Below are positions 17,053 to 25,607 of a stretch of DNA of 64,000 bases, in pieces. The stretch is from Sulfurospirillum sp001602955. Lineage in GTDB: Bacteria; Campylobacterota; Campylobacteria; Campylobacterales; Sulfurospirillaceae. Location of the stretch: positions 181,462 to 245,461 of the forward strand of contig LVAC01000019.1 of the NCBI GenBank assembly GCA_001602955.1, read 5' to 3'. Numbering within the stretch: position 1 is the stretch's first letter; the number at the start of each line of letters is the position of its first letter. The position numbers and the translations under genes are program-made. The notes under the pieces were generated by a model. That model saw only the letters and a list, made by a program, of their open reading frames with translations. It did no database searches and was not told where the DNA came from.

Positions 17053-17170
17053 GGCGACGTTGCTTCGCATTCGTTACCGCGTGTTAATCGTAAATAAAGT
17101 CGTAAGAGACTAAAATAACTTCTTCAAAAGAAAAACATAGTTTGATTCATAAATAACGATAACGCAAAAC

Positions 17171-17191
17171 GTAACGATATTACGTTACAAT
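17171..17191 (+). promoter_or_regulatory. Putative promoter/operator of the O-antigen block
   Basis: In the 179-bp spacer before galE, GTAAC and GTTAC form an inverted repeat with 8 bases between (17171-17175, 17184-17188). It overlaps TACAAT (17186-17191), a possible -10. An ATAACGATAACG stretch just upstream repeats part of this motif. It is the only spacer above 45 bp for the next 39 kb, so it probably drives the block. Assignment is by eye. Confidence 0.4.
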
Positions 17192-17231
17192 CAAAAAACG
17201 TATCGTTGGCGGGTTTGCATTTAGGGGTAGT

Positions 17232-18236
17232 ATGACGGTTTTAGTAACGGGCGGAGCGGGATATATCGGCTCACATACCTGCGTTGAATTACTGAACGCG
17301 GGATTTGAAGTTGTCGTGTATGATAATTTTTCCAACAGTACGCCCGAGTCGCTCAAACGTGTAATGCAAATTACGTCTAAAAAACTTTCAACGGTTTGCG
17401 GCGACGTTCGCGATAAAGCCTTGCTTGAAAAAACCCTCGAAGGTTGCGACGCCGTGATTCATTTTGCCGGATCTAAAGCCGTCGGCGAATCGGTCGAAAA
17501 GCCGCTTGAGTACTACGACAACAACGTATACGCAACACTTTGCCTTCTTCAATCCATGCGTCGTATGAATATCAAAAAGCTGATTTTTAGCTCTTCGGCT
17601 ACCGTATACGGAAATCCGGAATTTCTCCCGTTTACCGAAGCACACCCTTTGCGCACGACGAACCCTTACGCACAGACGAAACTGGTTATCGAAGAGATGC
17701 TACGAAACTTACATGTCAGCGATCCTACGTGGTCGATAGCGATTTTACGTTATTTTAATCCCGTCGGTGCACACAAAAGCGGTTTGATCGGCGAAAATCC
17801 GCAAGGCATTCCGAACAATCTTATGCCCTACATCGCTCAAGTTGCTATCAAAAGACGCCAATGCGTCAATGTTTTCGGGAACGATTATCCCACAAAAGAC
17901 GGTACGGGAGTGAGGGATTATCTTCACGTGGTCGATTTAGCATCGGGGCATCTTAAAGCCCTTGCTTTGTTAGATCGCTCACAGTGTACGGCCGTTAATT
18001 TGGGAACGGGAAAAGGGTACAGCGTTTTAGACGTGATTCATGCTTTTTCAAAAGCGTGCGGACAAGAGATACCGTATGCGATTTTACCCAGACGCGCCGG
18101 CGATATCGCGGAGTTTTACTCCGATCCGAGTTTTGCTAAAGAGCTTTTAGGGTGGGAGGCAAAGTACGATTTGGATAAAATGTGCGAAGATATGTGGCGA
18201 TTTCAGTGTCAAAATCCTAAAGGATACGAAGAATGA
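17232..18236 (+). CDS. galE: UDP-glucose 4-epimerase GalE
   Basis: An SDR enzyme interconverting UDP-glucose and UDP-galactose with bound NAD. The 334 residues start with TGGAGYIGSHTCVEL (NAD loop). They contain SSSATVYGNPE near 119 and the catalytic Y/K pair in YAQTK near 144, plus GTGVRDYLHVVDLA near 222. Length and motifs are typical GalE. It is the first gene of the polysaccharide block. UDP-galactose would suit the initiating enzyme WbaP at the other end. The ATG follows AGGGG; the stop overlaps rfbA by 4 bp. Confidence 0.93.
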   Translation: MTVLVTGGAGYIGSHTCVELLNAGFEVVVYDNFSNSTPESLKRVMQITSKKLSTVCGDVRDKALLEKTLEGCDAVIHFAGSKAVGESVEKPLEYYDNNVYATLCLLQSMRRMNIKKLIFSSSATVYGNPEFLPFTEAHPLRTTNPYAQTKLVIEEMLRNLHVSDPTWSIAILRYFNPVGAHKSGLIGENPQGIPNNLMPYIAQVAIKRRQCVNVFGNDYPTKDGTGVRDYLHVVDLASGHLKALALLDRSQCTAVNLGTGKGYSVLDVIHAFSKACGQEIPYAILPRRAGDIAEFYSDPSFAKELLGWEAKYDLDKMCEDMWRFQCQNPKGYEE

Positions 18237-19120
18237 AAGGTATTATTTTAGCCGGCGGAAGCGGCACGAGACTTTATCCCATTACCAGAGGCGTAAGTAA
18301 GCAACTGGTGCCGGTTTACGACAAGCCGATGATTTATTATCCGCTTTCCGTTTTGATGTTGGCGGGGATTAGGGAAGTTTTGATTATCTCGACGCCGCAA
18401 GATTTACCGAGATTTGAAGAGTTACTGCAAGACGGAAGCGAGCTTGGTATGAAGTTTTCGTACGTCGTACAACCCAGCCCAGACGGCTTGGCACAAGCAT
18501 TTCTCTTAGGGGAAGAGTTTATCGGAAATGAGAGCGTGTGCTTGGTTTTGGGCGATAATATTTTTTACGGGCAAGGCTTAACGGGCTTGTTGGAAAAATC
18601 GGTTGAAAATGTCGAGAAAGAGGGAAAAGCGACGGTTTTTGGTTACTACGTCAGTGATCCGGAACGTTACGGGGTTGTGGATTTTGATGAGAACGAAACG
18701 GTTTTGAGCATTGAAGAGAAGCCGCAACATCCTAAGTCCAACTATGCCGTCGTCGGGCTCTATTTTTATCCCAATTCCGTCGTCCAAATCGCTAAAAACG
18801 TCAAGCCGAGCGAACGAGGAGAACTAGAAATAACCTCCGTCAATCAAGCCTACTTAACGCAAGGTGCGCTCAAAGTCGAACTGATGGGAAGAGGCTTTGC
18901 ATGGCTCGATACGGGAACGCACGAAAGCTTGTTAGACGCGGGACAATTTATTCAAACCATCGAAAAAAGACAAAGCCTTAAAGTTGCCTGCCTTGAAGAA
19001 ATAGCGTACGATAAAGGGTATATCAGTAAAGAACAGTTGATTGCCTTAGCCGAGCCTTTGAAAAAGAATCAATACGGGCAATACCTTTTGAAAAAAGCGC
19101 AAGAAAGAAGACGAAAATGA
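18233..19120 (+). CDS. rfbA: Glucose-1-phosphate thymidylyltransferase RfbA/RmlA
   Basis: The first step of dTDP-L-rhamnose synthesis: glucose-1-phosphate plus dTTP gives dTDP-glucose. The 295 residues have the nucleotide motif GGSGTRLYPIT at 8-18, KQLVPVYDKPMIYYPL near 24, LGDNIFYG near 107 and the substrate loop FGYYVSDPERYGVVDF near 138. Full length. It overlaps galE and rfbC by 4 bp each, so translation is coupled. Confidence 0.96.
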   Translation: MKGIILAGGSGTRLYPITRGVSKQLVPVYDKPMIYYPLSVLMLAGIREVLIISTPQDLPRFEELLQDGSELGMKFSYVVQPSPDGLAQAFLLGEEFIGNESVCLVLGDNIFYGQGLTGLLEKSVENVEKEGKATVFGYYVSDPERYGVVDFDENETVLSIEEKPQHPKSNYAVVGLYFYPNSVVQIAKNVKPSERGELEITSVNQAYLTQGALKVELMGRGFAWLDTGTHESLLDAGQFIQTIEKRQSLKVACLEEIAYDKGYISKEQLIALAEPLKKNQYGQYLLKKAQERRRK

Positions 19121-19692
19121 ATTTTTTAAAAACGGGAATTCCTGAAGTGATTATTGTCGAGCCTAAAGTGTTTGGCGACGAGCGAGGCTATTTTGTCGAA
19201 ACGTTTCGACAAGAGGCGTTTGAAAATTTTATCGGCTATCGCGTCAATTTTTGCCAAGATAACGAGTCGAGGAGCCATCACGGCGTTTTACGCGGGCTTC
19301 ACTATCAACTGCCTCCGTTTGCTCAGTCTAAATTGGTTCGCGTGATTGACGGAAAAGTCTTGGACGTTGCGGTCGATATTCGCGTGGGAAGTCCGACGTT
19401 TGGGGAACATGTGGCGGTTGAACTTAGCGGTAAAAACAAACGCCAGATGTTTATTCCACGAGGCTTCGCGCACGGTTTTGTAGTGCTGAGCGAAACCTGC
19501 ACGTTTACGTATAAGGTCGATAATTATTATGCTCCGAGTCACGATCGCGGTATTGCGTATAACGATAAAAATTTAAAAATAGAGTGGCCGCTAAGCATAG
19601 AAGCGTTGCATCTCTCCGAAAAAGATACCAAGCAACCCAAACTCGAAGATGCGCTCGATCTTTTCGACTACGGCGTGAACTACTATGCTTAA
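19117..19692 (+). CDS. rfbC: dTDP-4-dehydrorhamnose 3,5-epimerase RfbC/RmlC
   Basis: The third step of dTDP-rhamnose synthesis, a cupin enzyme that epimerises C3 and C5. The 191 residues contain the usual DERGYFVETF near 22, SRSHHGVLRGLHYQ near 52 with the catalytic His, AVDIRVGSPTFG near 86 and PRGFAHGFVVLSE near 113. Length is normal. It overlaps rfbA by 4 bp and rfbD by 8 bp. Confidence 0.95.
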   Translation: MNFLKTGIPEVIIVEPKVFGDERGYFVETFRQEAFENFIGYRVNFCQDNESRSHHGVLRGLHYQLPPFAQSKLVRVIDGKVLDVAVDIRVGSPTFGEHVAVELSGKNKRQMFIPRGFAHGFVVLSETCTFTYKVDNYYAPSHDRGIAYNDKNLKIEWPLSIEALHLSEKDTKQPKLEDALDLFDYGVNYYA

Positions 19693-20551
19693 GATCTTAG
19701 TGACCGGCGCAAACGGACAACTCGGAAGCGAACTGCGCGAACTCTCACGTTCGTATACGCATACCTATTTTTTCACGGATAAAGAAGAGTTGGACATTAC
19801 CGACGAAGAAGCGATAAGGTCGTATGTGAAACAAAACGCCATCGATACGATCGTCAATTGTGCGGCGTATACGGCGGTCGATAAAGCCCAAAGCGACGAA
19901 GCTTTAGCAGATGCCATCAATCATCAAGCGGTCCAATATCTAGCAACGATTGCCAAAGAGTCTCACTGCAAACTCGTGCACATTTCCACCGATTACGTCT
20001 TTGACGGAGAAAATTACCGGCCTTACGTTGAAGACGATGCGACCAATCCGCAATCGGTTTACGGGCAAACGAAGCTTTTAGGCGAAAAAGCACTCTTACA
20101 TGTGAAGCTTCCTCATAGCGTCATTATCCGCACGTCATGGGTTTACAGTCGTTACGGAGCCAACTTCGTCAAAACGATGTTACGCCTTGGAAAAGAGAAA
20201 GAGTCTTTAGGCGTCATTTTTGATCAAGTCGGAACACCGACTTACGCACGAGACCTTGCTAAGGCGATTTTGGACATGTTGCCGCACATCGACAACGCGC
20301 AAACGCAAATTTACCATTACTCTAACGAAGGTGTCTGTTCTTGGTATGACTTTGCCAAAGAAATTATGAAGAGCGCCAAGCTTACATGTAAGGTTGTGCC
20401 CATTGAAACCGTTTCGTATCCGACACCGGCTAAAAGGCCGCATTATTCGCTTTTAAATAAATCAAAGATCAAACAGGCGTATGCGTTGGAAATTCCTCAT
20501 TGGCAAGAGAGTTTACACGCCTGTTTACGTCACATGGGAGAAGAACGCTGA
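19685..20551 (+). CDS. rfbD: dTDP-4-dehydrorhamnose reductase RfbD/RmlD
   Basis: The last step of dTDP-L-rhamnose synthesis, an NAD(P)H-dependent reductase. The 288 residues have GANGQLGSELREL at 8-20, VNCAAYTAVDKAQ near 57, STDYVFDG near 100 and the catalytic YGQTKLLGE near 123. Standard length. Its stop shares one base with the rfbB start. The order A-C-D-B differs from the B-D-A-C order of enteric rfb operons, but the set is complete. Confidence 0.95.
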   Translation: MLKILVTGANGQLGSELRELSRSYTHTYFFTDKEELDITDEEAIRSYVKQNAIDTIVNCAAYTAVDKAQSDEALADAINHQAVQYLATIAKESHCKLVHISTDYVFDGENYRPYVEDDATNPQSVYGQTKLLGEKALLHVKLPHSVIIRTSWVYSRYGANFVKTMLRLGKEKESLGVIFDQVGTPTYARDLAKAILDMLPHIDNAQTQIYHYSNEGVCSWYDFAKEIMKSAKLTCKVVPIETVSYPTPAKRPHYSLLNKSKIKQAYALEIPHWQESLHACLRHMGEER

Positions 20552-21567
20552 TGCAATATACCAAATCAATTTTAGTGACCGGATGTGCCGGTTTTATCGG
20601 CTCTAATTTCGTGCCGTATTTTTTAGAACAGTACCCCCATTATCGCATCATCAATCTTGATCTTTTAACCTATGCGGGCAATTTGGACAATTTGGCGGAA
20701 GTGGACGATAACGAACGCTACGTATTCGTTCAAGGCGATATTTGCGATCGTGCTTTAGTGGAATCGTTGTTTGAACAATACGCGATTTGCGGCGTCATTC
20801 ATTTTGCCGCAGAGTCGCATGTCGATAATTCGATTAAAAATCCGGGCGTTTTTGTCGAAACGAATGTTAACGGCACGTTTACGCTGATCGACGTGGCGTA
20901 TAAAACGTGGATGGAAAAACCCTTCGTCTGGAAAGAAGGATACGAGGCGTGTCGTTTTCATCACATCTCTACCGACGAAGTTTACGGAACCTTAGGCGAA
21001 GAGGGTTTGTTTACCGAAAGCACACCTTATGCGCCCAACTCGCCTTATTCGGCATCGAAAGCCTCCAGTGATATGATCGTGAGAGCCTATCATCACACGT
21101 ACGGGATGAACACCGTCGTGACCAATTGTTCCAACAACTACGGGCCTAAGCAACACGATGAAAAGCTCATTCCCACCATCATACGCAAAGCCCTTGCCGG
21201 TCAAAAAATCCCTATTTACGGCGACGGTAAAAATATTCGCGATTGGCTCTACGTGCTCGATCATTGCAAAGGAATCGATCTTGCTTATCATGAGGGTATC
21301 TCAGGCGAGACGTACAATATCGGCGGACGTAACGAGCGCAACAATCTTTATATCGCCCATAAAATCTGTGAAATTTTAGATACGCTCAAGCCGAAAGCAA
21401 CATCGTATCAAGAACAAATCACATTTGTCGAAGATCGAGCGGGGCATGACAGACGTTATGCGATCGATGCGACGAAGATCGAAACAAAACTCGGTTGGAG
21501 TGCCGAAGAGAATTTTGAAAGCGGCATCGTCAAAACCGTTGAATGGTATCTAAGGAAATATAATTGA
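20551..21567 (+). CDS. rfbB: dTDP-glucose 4,6-dehydratase RfbB/RmlB
   Basis: The second step of dTDP-rhamnose synthesis, converting dTDP-glucose to the 4-keto-6-deoxy sugar with bound NAD. The 338 residues begin MQYTKSILVTGCAGFIGSNF. They contain AAESHVDNSI near 84, STDEVYGTLGEEG near 138, YSASKASSD near 170 and NCSNNYGP near 190. I chose ATG 20551 because GGGAGAAG precedes it; a frame-open extension to 20500 lies inside rfbD. The stop overlaps the TTG of the next gene. Confidence 0.96.
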   Translation: MQYTKSILVTGCAGFIGSNFVPYFLEQYPHYRIINLDLLTYAGNLDNLAEVDDNERYVFVQGDICDRALVESLFEQYAICGVIHFAAESHVDNSIKNPGVFVETNVNGTFTLIDVAYKTWMEKPFVWKEGYEACRFHHISTDEVYGTLGEEGLFTESTPYAPNSPYSASKASSDMIVRAYHHTYGMNTVVTNCSNNYGPKQHDEKLIPTIIRKALAGQKIPIYGDGKNIRDWLYVLDHCKGIDLAYHEGISGETYNIGGRNERNNLYIAHKICEILDTLKPKATSYQEQITFVEDRAGHDRRYAIDATKIETKLGWSAEENFESGIVKTVEWYLRKYN

Positions 21568-22373
21568 GGTATACTAAGGCGTTTTACCGTTTCCTAAAAG
21601 ACATTTATACCAATAAACAATTGCTCAAAGATTTGGTCAAACATGATTTTAAATCGCGCTATTTAACGAATTATCTCGGTATTTTATGGGCATTTATTCA
21701 GCCCACGATTTCGGTGTGTATCTTTTGGTTTGTTTTTCAAGTAGGCTTCAAGTCGGCTCCCGTTGAAAACGTACCTTTTATTCTTTGGTTGATTGCGGGA
21801 ATGATTCCTTGGTTTTTTCTGTCCGAAGCATTGCAATCGGCGACCAGTGCCATTTTAGACAACAGCTTTTTAGTGAAAAAGATCGTTTTTCGCGTGAGCT
21901 TGCTACCGATTGTCAAAATTGCATCGGCCATTATCGTGCATCTTTTTTTTATCGTTTTTATGATGTTTATGTATCTTATATACGGTTTTGAGCCGAGTAT
22001 TTATTGGTTGCAGATCGGGTATTATCTTACTTCGGCTATTGTTTTTTTACTCGGACTCTCTTGGATAACCAGTAGCGTCGTGATTTTTTTTAGGGATATG
22101 AGTCAGCTTATTAACATGTCCGTACAATTTGGATTTTGGCTTACGCCTATCTTTTGGTCGTTAAGCATGGTTCCCGAAGAGTACCGATGGTGGTTTGAGC
22201 TCAATCCGGCGTATTATATTACCCAAGGGTATCGCGACGCTCTTATCAACCATGTATGGTTTTGGGAAAAACCTTTAGAAGCTTTACAGTTTTGGGCTAT
22301 TGCGTTTATAGTCTTTGCTTTAGGTGCCATTATCTTTCGAAAACTTAGACCTCATTTTGCGGATGTGCTTTAA
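21564..22373 (+). CDS. wzm: Polysaccharide ABC exporter permease, Wzm type
   Basis: The membrane half of an ABC-2 exporter that moves a finished lipid-linked polysaccharide to the periplasm. The 269 residues show six membrane helices and family stretches such as SRYLTNYLGILWAFIQP near 28, IWFVFQVGF-like residues near 51 and LTPIFWSLSMVPEEYRWW near 193. It starts with TTG, overlapping the rfbB stop by 4 bp, with AAGGAA upstream. It pairs with the ATPase gene that follows with 1-bp overlap. Confidence 0.9.
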   Translation: MRYTKAFYRFLKDIYTNKQLLKDLVKHDFKSRYLTNYLGILWAFIQPTISVCIFWFVFQVGFKSAPVENVPFILWLIAGMIPWFFLSEALQSATSAILDNSFLVKKIVFRVSLLPIVKIASAIIVHLFFIVFMMFMYLIYGFEPSIYWLQIGYYLTSAIVFLLGLSWITSSVVIFFRDMSQLINMSVQFGFWLTPIFWSLSMVPEEYRWWFELNPAYYITQGYRDALINHVWFWEKPLEALQFWAIAFIVFALGAIIFRKLRPHFADVL

Positions 22374-23653
22374 TGCCAAATTCAATTGCAATCAAAATTA
22401 GCCATCTCACCAAAGTTTACAAACTTTACGACAAACCTATCGATAGGCTTAAAGAGTCTTTGCACCCTTTAAAAAAGCAGTATCATAAAGAGTTTTATGC
22501 ATTAAACGATATGAGCTTTGAGATTAAAAAAGGCGAAACGGTCGGCATTATCGGGAAAAACGGTGCCGGTAAAAGTACGCTTTTAAAAATCATTACGGGT
22601 GTTCTGACCCCCACCAGCGGAAGCGTACATGTCAACGGTCGCATCGCTTCGCTTTTAGAGCTAGGAGCCGGGTTTAACCCCGAATATACGGGCATGGAAA
22701 ATATCTATTTTCAAGGCTCTTTAATGGGATATACTCGGGATGAAATGGAAAATAAGATAGACGATATTATCCAATTTGCGGATATCGGTCACTTTATCCA
22801 TCAACCCGTAAAGATGTACAGTAGCGGAATGTTTGCAAGATTGGCGTTTGCCGTTGTGATCAATGTCGATCCGGATATTTTGATCGTGGATGAGGCACTT
22901 AGCGTAGGGGATTTTGCTTTTCAGTTTAAATGTTTTCAAAAATTCCAAGCTTTTCAAAAAGCAGGGAAAACGATTTTATTTGTAAGTCATAATGCCCAAC
23001 AAATTATTCAATATTGTAATCAAGCCATGCTAATACACGGTGGAAAATTGGTGAAATTGTCAAACGATGTGGAACAAACGACGTATGATTATGAACTTTT
23101 AATTCGAAACTCCGATAGTCTCGAAAATCAAAAATCTGTCGTTTTAAAAGAAAAAAGTAATTTAGAAGAAAATTTGGATTTTATAACAACGCCGAATCAA
23201 GACGTGAATGAACATCGCTTCGGTACGTATGAGGCTATTTTCGCCAAAGTAACGTTGTCTCATGAAAAAAAAGCAAATGTGACCGATGCCGTTTTAATGG
23301 CGGGGAAAAGAGTATATTTACGTTTTGATATTTTAGCCAAAAGAGATTTCCCTTCCGTCGTCATAGGCGCAAGTATTAAAAATAAAGACGGTGTAATCAT
23401 TTGGGGCGATAATACGATTGATACGCTCGTATCGTTAATCAAAGGGCACAATCAAATCTCGATGGAATTTGACTTACATGTGACTCACGGAGAGTATTTG
23501 CTCTTTTGCGGTATGGCGGATATTTCGTGTGAGCCTCGAGTCGAACTCGATCAAAGATGGCCGAATCAAAAAATATCGATCGTGTGTACGAAACAACAAG
23601 AAGGATTTGTTTATGCCCCTTCAAAATTAATTTTAGGAAATACCAATGCGTAA
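22373..23653 (+). CDS. wzt: Polysaccharide ABC exporter ATPase with sugar-binding C-terminus, Wzt type
   Basis: The ATPase partner of Wzm, 426 residues. Walker A is GKNGAGKST at 61-69, the signature YSSGM at 149-153 and Walker B DILIVDE at 168-174. The ATPase part ends near 245. Residues about 265-426 are a beta-rich domain of the Wzt_C type, with VILGASIKNKDGVIIWGDNT-like content near 325-345. In E. coli O9a and Klebsiella such domains bind the modified non-reducing end and allow export only of finished chains. The extra domain therefore predicts a capped polymer. It overlaps the next gene, a methyltransferase, by 8 bp. Confidence 0.92.
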   Translation: MPNSIAIKISHLTKVYKLYDKPIDRLKESLHPLKKQYHKEFYALNDMSFEIKKGETVGIIGKNGAGKSTLLKIITGVLTPTSGSVHVNGRIASLLELGAGFNPEYTGMENIYFQGSLMGYTRDEMENKIDDIIQFADIGHFIHQPVKMYSSGMFARLAFAVVINVDPDILIVDEALSVGDFAFQFKCFQKFQAFQKAGKTILFVSHNAQQIIQYCNQAMLIHGGKLVKLSNDVEQTTYDYELLIRNSDSLENQKSVVLKEKSNLEENLDFITTPNQDVNEHRFGTYEAIFAKVTLSHEKKANVTDAVLMAGKRVYLRFDILAKRDFPSVVIGASIKNKDGVIIWGDNTIDTLVSLIKGHNQISMEFDLHVTHGEYLLFCGMADISCEPRVELDQRWPNQKISIVCTKQQEGFVYAPSKLILGNTNA

Positions 23654-24308
23654 TTTACCGGATTTCGACCAAATGTATGAGTTTGAAAATAATTACATGT
23701 TGACGACAAAGCCGAATAGAATCGGAAAGCTGATAGCACAATTTGAATTATTCAAAAAAACATGCTTGATCCCAGGAGATATTGTCGAATTCGGTGTTTT
23801 TAAAGGAGCGAGTTTCTCGCGAATCGCACTTTACAGAAAAGTGTTAGGACTTGAAAATAGTAAAAAGCTTATCGGGTTTGATATTTTTGGAAAGTTTCCG
23901 GAAGCACAAACGCAATCCGATTTCCTTCAAAAGCAAAGTTTTACCGATGCGGCAGGGGAAGAAAGCATATCGCAAGAGCAACTTGAAAGCGTTCTTGATA
24001 ATAACGGATGTCGGCATAACACGGTCTTAGTCGGCGGCGATATTTGTGAGTCTTTACCGGAATATTTAAACCAAAATCCGGCTACGAAATTTAGCTTGAT
24101 TAACCTTGACGTCGACTTGGAAAATGTCACCGAAATTATACTGGAAAATACGTACGAAAGATTAAGTAAAGGAGGCATTATCATGTTTGACGATTATGGT
24201 TTTTTCGCAGGGGCGACACGTGTGATCGATTCTTTTTGCGAAAAACATCATCTCAAATTATGTATTCTGCCTTTTGCAAAAACTCCCACCTATGTTATTA
24301 AGGAGTAA
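23646..24308 (+). CDS. TylF/MycF-like SAM-dependent methyltransferase
   Basis: A 220-residue class I methyltransferase resembling the TylF/MycF sugar O-methyltransferase family. Visible are the SAM loop IVEFGVFKGASFSRIA near 45-60, GFDIFGKFPE near 76, LINLDVDLE near 151 and the family-typical GGIIMFDDYGFFAGATRVID near 176. It is probably cytoplasmic. It directly follows Wzt, so methylation of a sugar in the exported chain, perhaps at its end, is plausible. The substrate is unknown. Confidence 0.75.
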   Translation: MRNLPDFDQMYEFENNYMLTTKPNRIGKLIAQFELFKKTCLIPGDIVEFGVFKGASFSRIALYRKVLGLENSKKLIGFDIFGKFPEAQTQSDFLQKQSFTDAAGEESISQEQLESVLDNNGCRHNTVLVGGDICESLPEYLNQNPATKFSLINLDVDLENVTEIILENTYERLSKGGIIMFDDYGFFAGATRVIDSFCEKHHLKLCILPFAKTPTYVIKE

Positions 24309-24311
24309 AAA

Positions 24312-25607
24312 ATGAAAGTAGTGGCTTTTTTACCTGCCAAAGGTACGAGTAGTAGAATCGAAAATAAAAATATTAAATTGCTAGATGGAAAACCGCTCTT
24401 TTTACATACTCTTGAAAAATTGGTTACATGTCATTTTATCGATGATGTTTATCTCGATTCCGAATCAGACGAAATTTTCTCGTTAGCCGAGAATATCGGA
24501 TGTCATTTTATGAAACGAGATCCGATGCTCGCGACCAACACGACGGATGGACATTTACTTTTTTTTAATGAGGCTAAACACGTTGATGCAGATATTTATG
24601 TACAAATTTTAGGAACAAGTCCCTTTATTAAAAAAGAAACGATTCAAAAAGGGATAGACATCCTAATGAATACTCGTGAATACGATTCGGTTGTTCTTGT
24701 GAAGAAGGAAAAATTATACACGTGGAATGCTAAAAGTCCGAATTATAACTTAGATCATATTCCTAACAGCGTTGATTTACCCGATACTATTATTGAAACT
24801 ATGGGCTTGTATATAACACGAAAAGAAGTAGCTCTTGATATGCGTAGGAGAATAGGTCAAAAACCTTATCTTTTGGAAGCAAGTTCAATCGAAGCCGTTG
24901 ATGTCAACTATCCTGATGAGTTTGAATTGGCAAATTTTATTGCGGCGGGTATTCGCGAAAAAGAGAGGCAACTGTTTAAAAATTTGGCTAACAAATTAAC
25001 GAGTTCTATGCTTTCGGATATTTTAGATGATTTGCATTTAAATACGGTCATAACGGATTTAACCTTGAATTTGCAGCATAAAAAAATATTAGGAAGAGCC
25101 AAAACTCTCAAGCTTCGTACGTTGAACGAAGGGGAAGATTATCGCGGTATTTACGATGCACTGAGATCCTACGATACGATTATCCCTAACGACATTATTG
25201 TTGTTGAAAATTCATGCCACCACTATGCATATTTTGGAGAAATGAATGCAAATTTAGCGATAAGAGCAGGTGCGATCGGAGCTATTATCGGCGGAAAAAC
25301 ACGCGATACGAAAGAAGTATGCGATTTGGATTTTCCGGTATTCTCGACGGGGTCAAAATGCAAAGACGTACGAAAACGTGCAACGATGGAAAGCTTTAAT
25401 AAAAAAGTAACACTTTTTAATGTGGATATTTATCCCAATGATTTAATTTTCGCCGATAATGACGGCATTGTCGTTATACCGCAAAAGTACGAAGACGTGA
25501 TTCTTGCAAAAGCTTTCGAAACTATCGGCAAAGAGAAAAATATTTTATCGGACATTGTGAACGGTCTTTCGGTTCAAGATATTTTAAACCATAACGGCGA
25601 GTTTTAA
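24312..25607 (+). CDS. CMP-sugar synthetase fused to an RraA-like aldolase domain
   Basis: A two-domain protein of 431 residues. Residues 1-210 match acylneuraminate (CMP-Neu5Ac/Kdo-type) cytidylyltransferases: AKGTSSRIENKN at 9-20, LLDGKPL at 23-29, QILGTSPF at 98-105 and the YPDEFELAN tail at 200-208. Residues 225-431 resemble the RraA / 4-hydroxy-4-methyl-2-oxoglutarate aldolase fold: RAGAIGAIIGG at 318-328, followed by the Arg-Asp pair R331-D332 used by the aldolases for catalysis and metal binding. DIIVVENS near 294 and NDGIVVIP near 383 also fit. The fusion suggests making a 2-keto-3-deoxy acid from pyruvate and an aldehyde and then activating it. That is inference. AAGGAG precedes the ATG. 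Confidence 0.8.
   Translation: MKVVAFLPAKGTSSRIENKNIKLLDGKPLFLHTLEKLVTCHFIDDVYLDSESDEIFSLAENIGCHFMKRDPMLATNTTDGHLLFFNEAKHVDADIYVQILGTSPFIKKETIQKGIDILMNTREYDSVVLVKKEKLYTWNAKSPNYNLDHIPNSVDLPDTIIETMGLYITRKEVALDMRRRIGQKPYLLEASSIEAVDVNYPDEFELANFIAAGIREKERQLFKNLANKLTSSMLSDILDDLHLNTVITDLTLNLQHKKILGRAKTLKLRTLNEGEDYRGIYDALRSYDTIIPNDIIVVENSCHHYAYFGEMNANLAIRAGAIGAIIGGKTRDTKEVCDLDFPVFSTGSKCKDVRKRATMESFNKKVTLFNVDIYPNDLIFADNDGIVVIPQKYEDVILAKAFETIGKEKNILSDIVNGLSVQDILNHNGEF

Noticed and set aside
17207..17234. A stretch before galE with some likeness to the JUMPstart/ops element
   Set aside because: Only AGGGG and TAG fall near the right places; the ops core GGCGGTAG is not present and RfaH is not expected in this phylum.
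24312..25607. Possible frameshift or chimera joining two genes
   Set aside because: The frame is open throughout, codon use is even, and both halves are complete domains with a short linker, so a real fusion is more likely.
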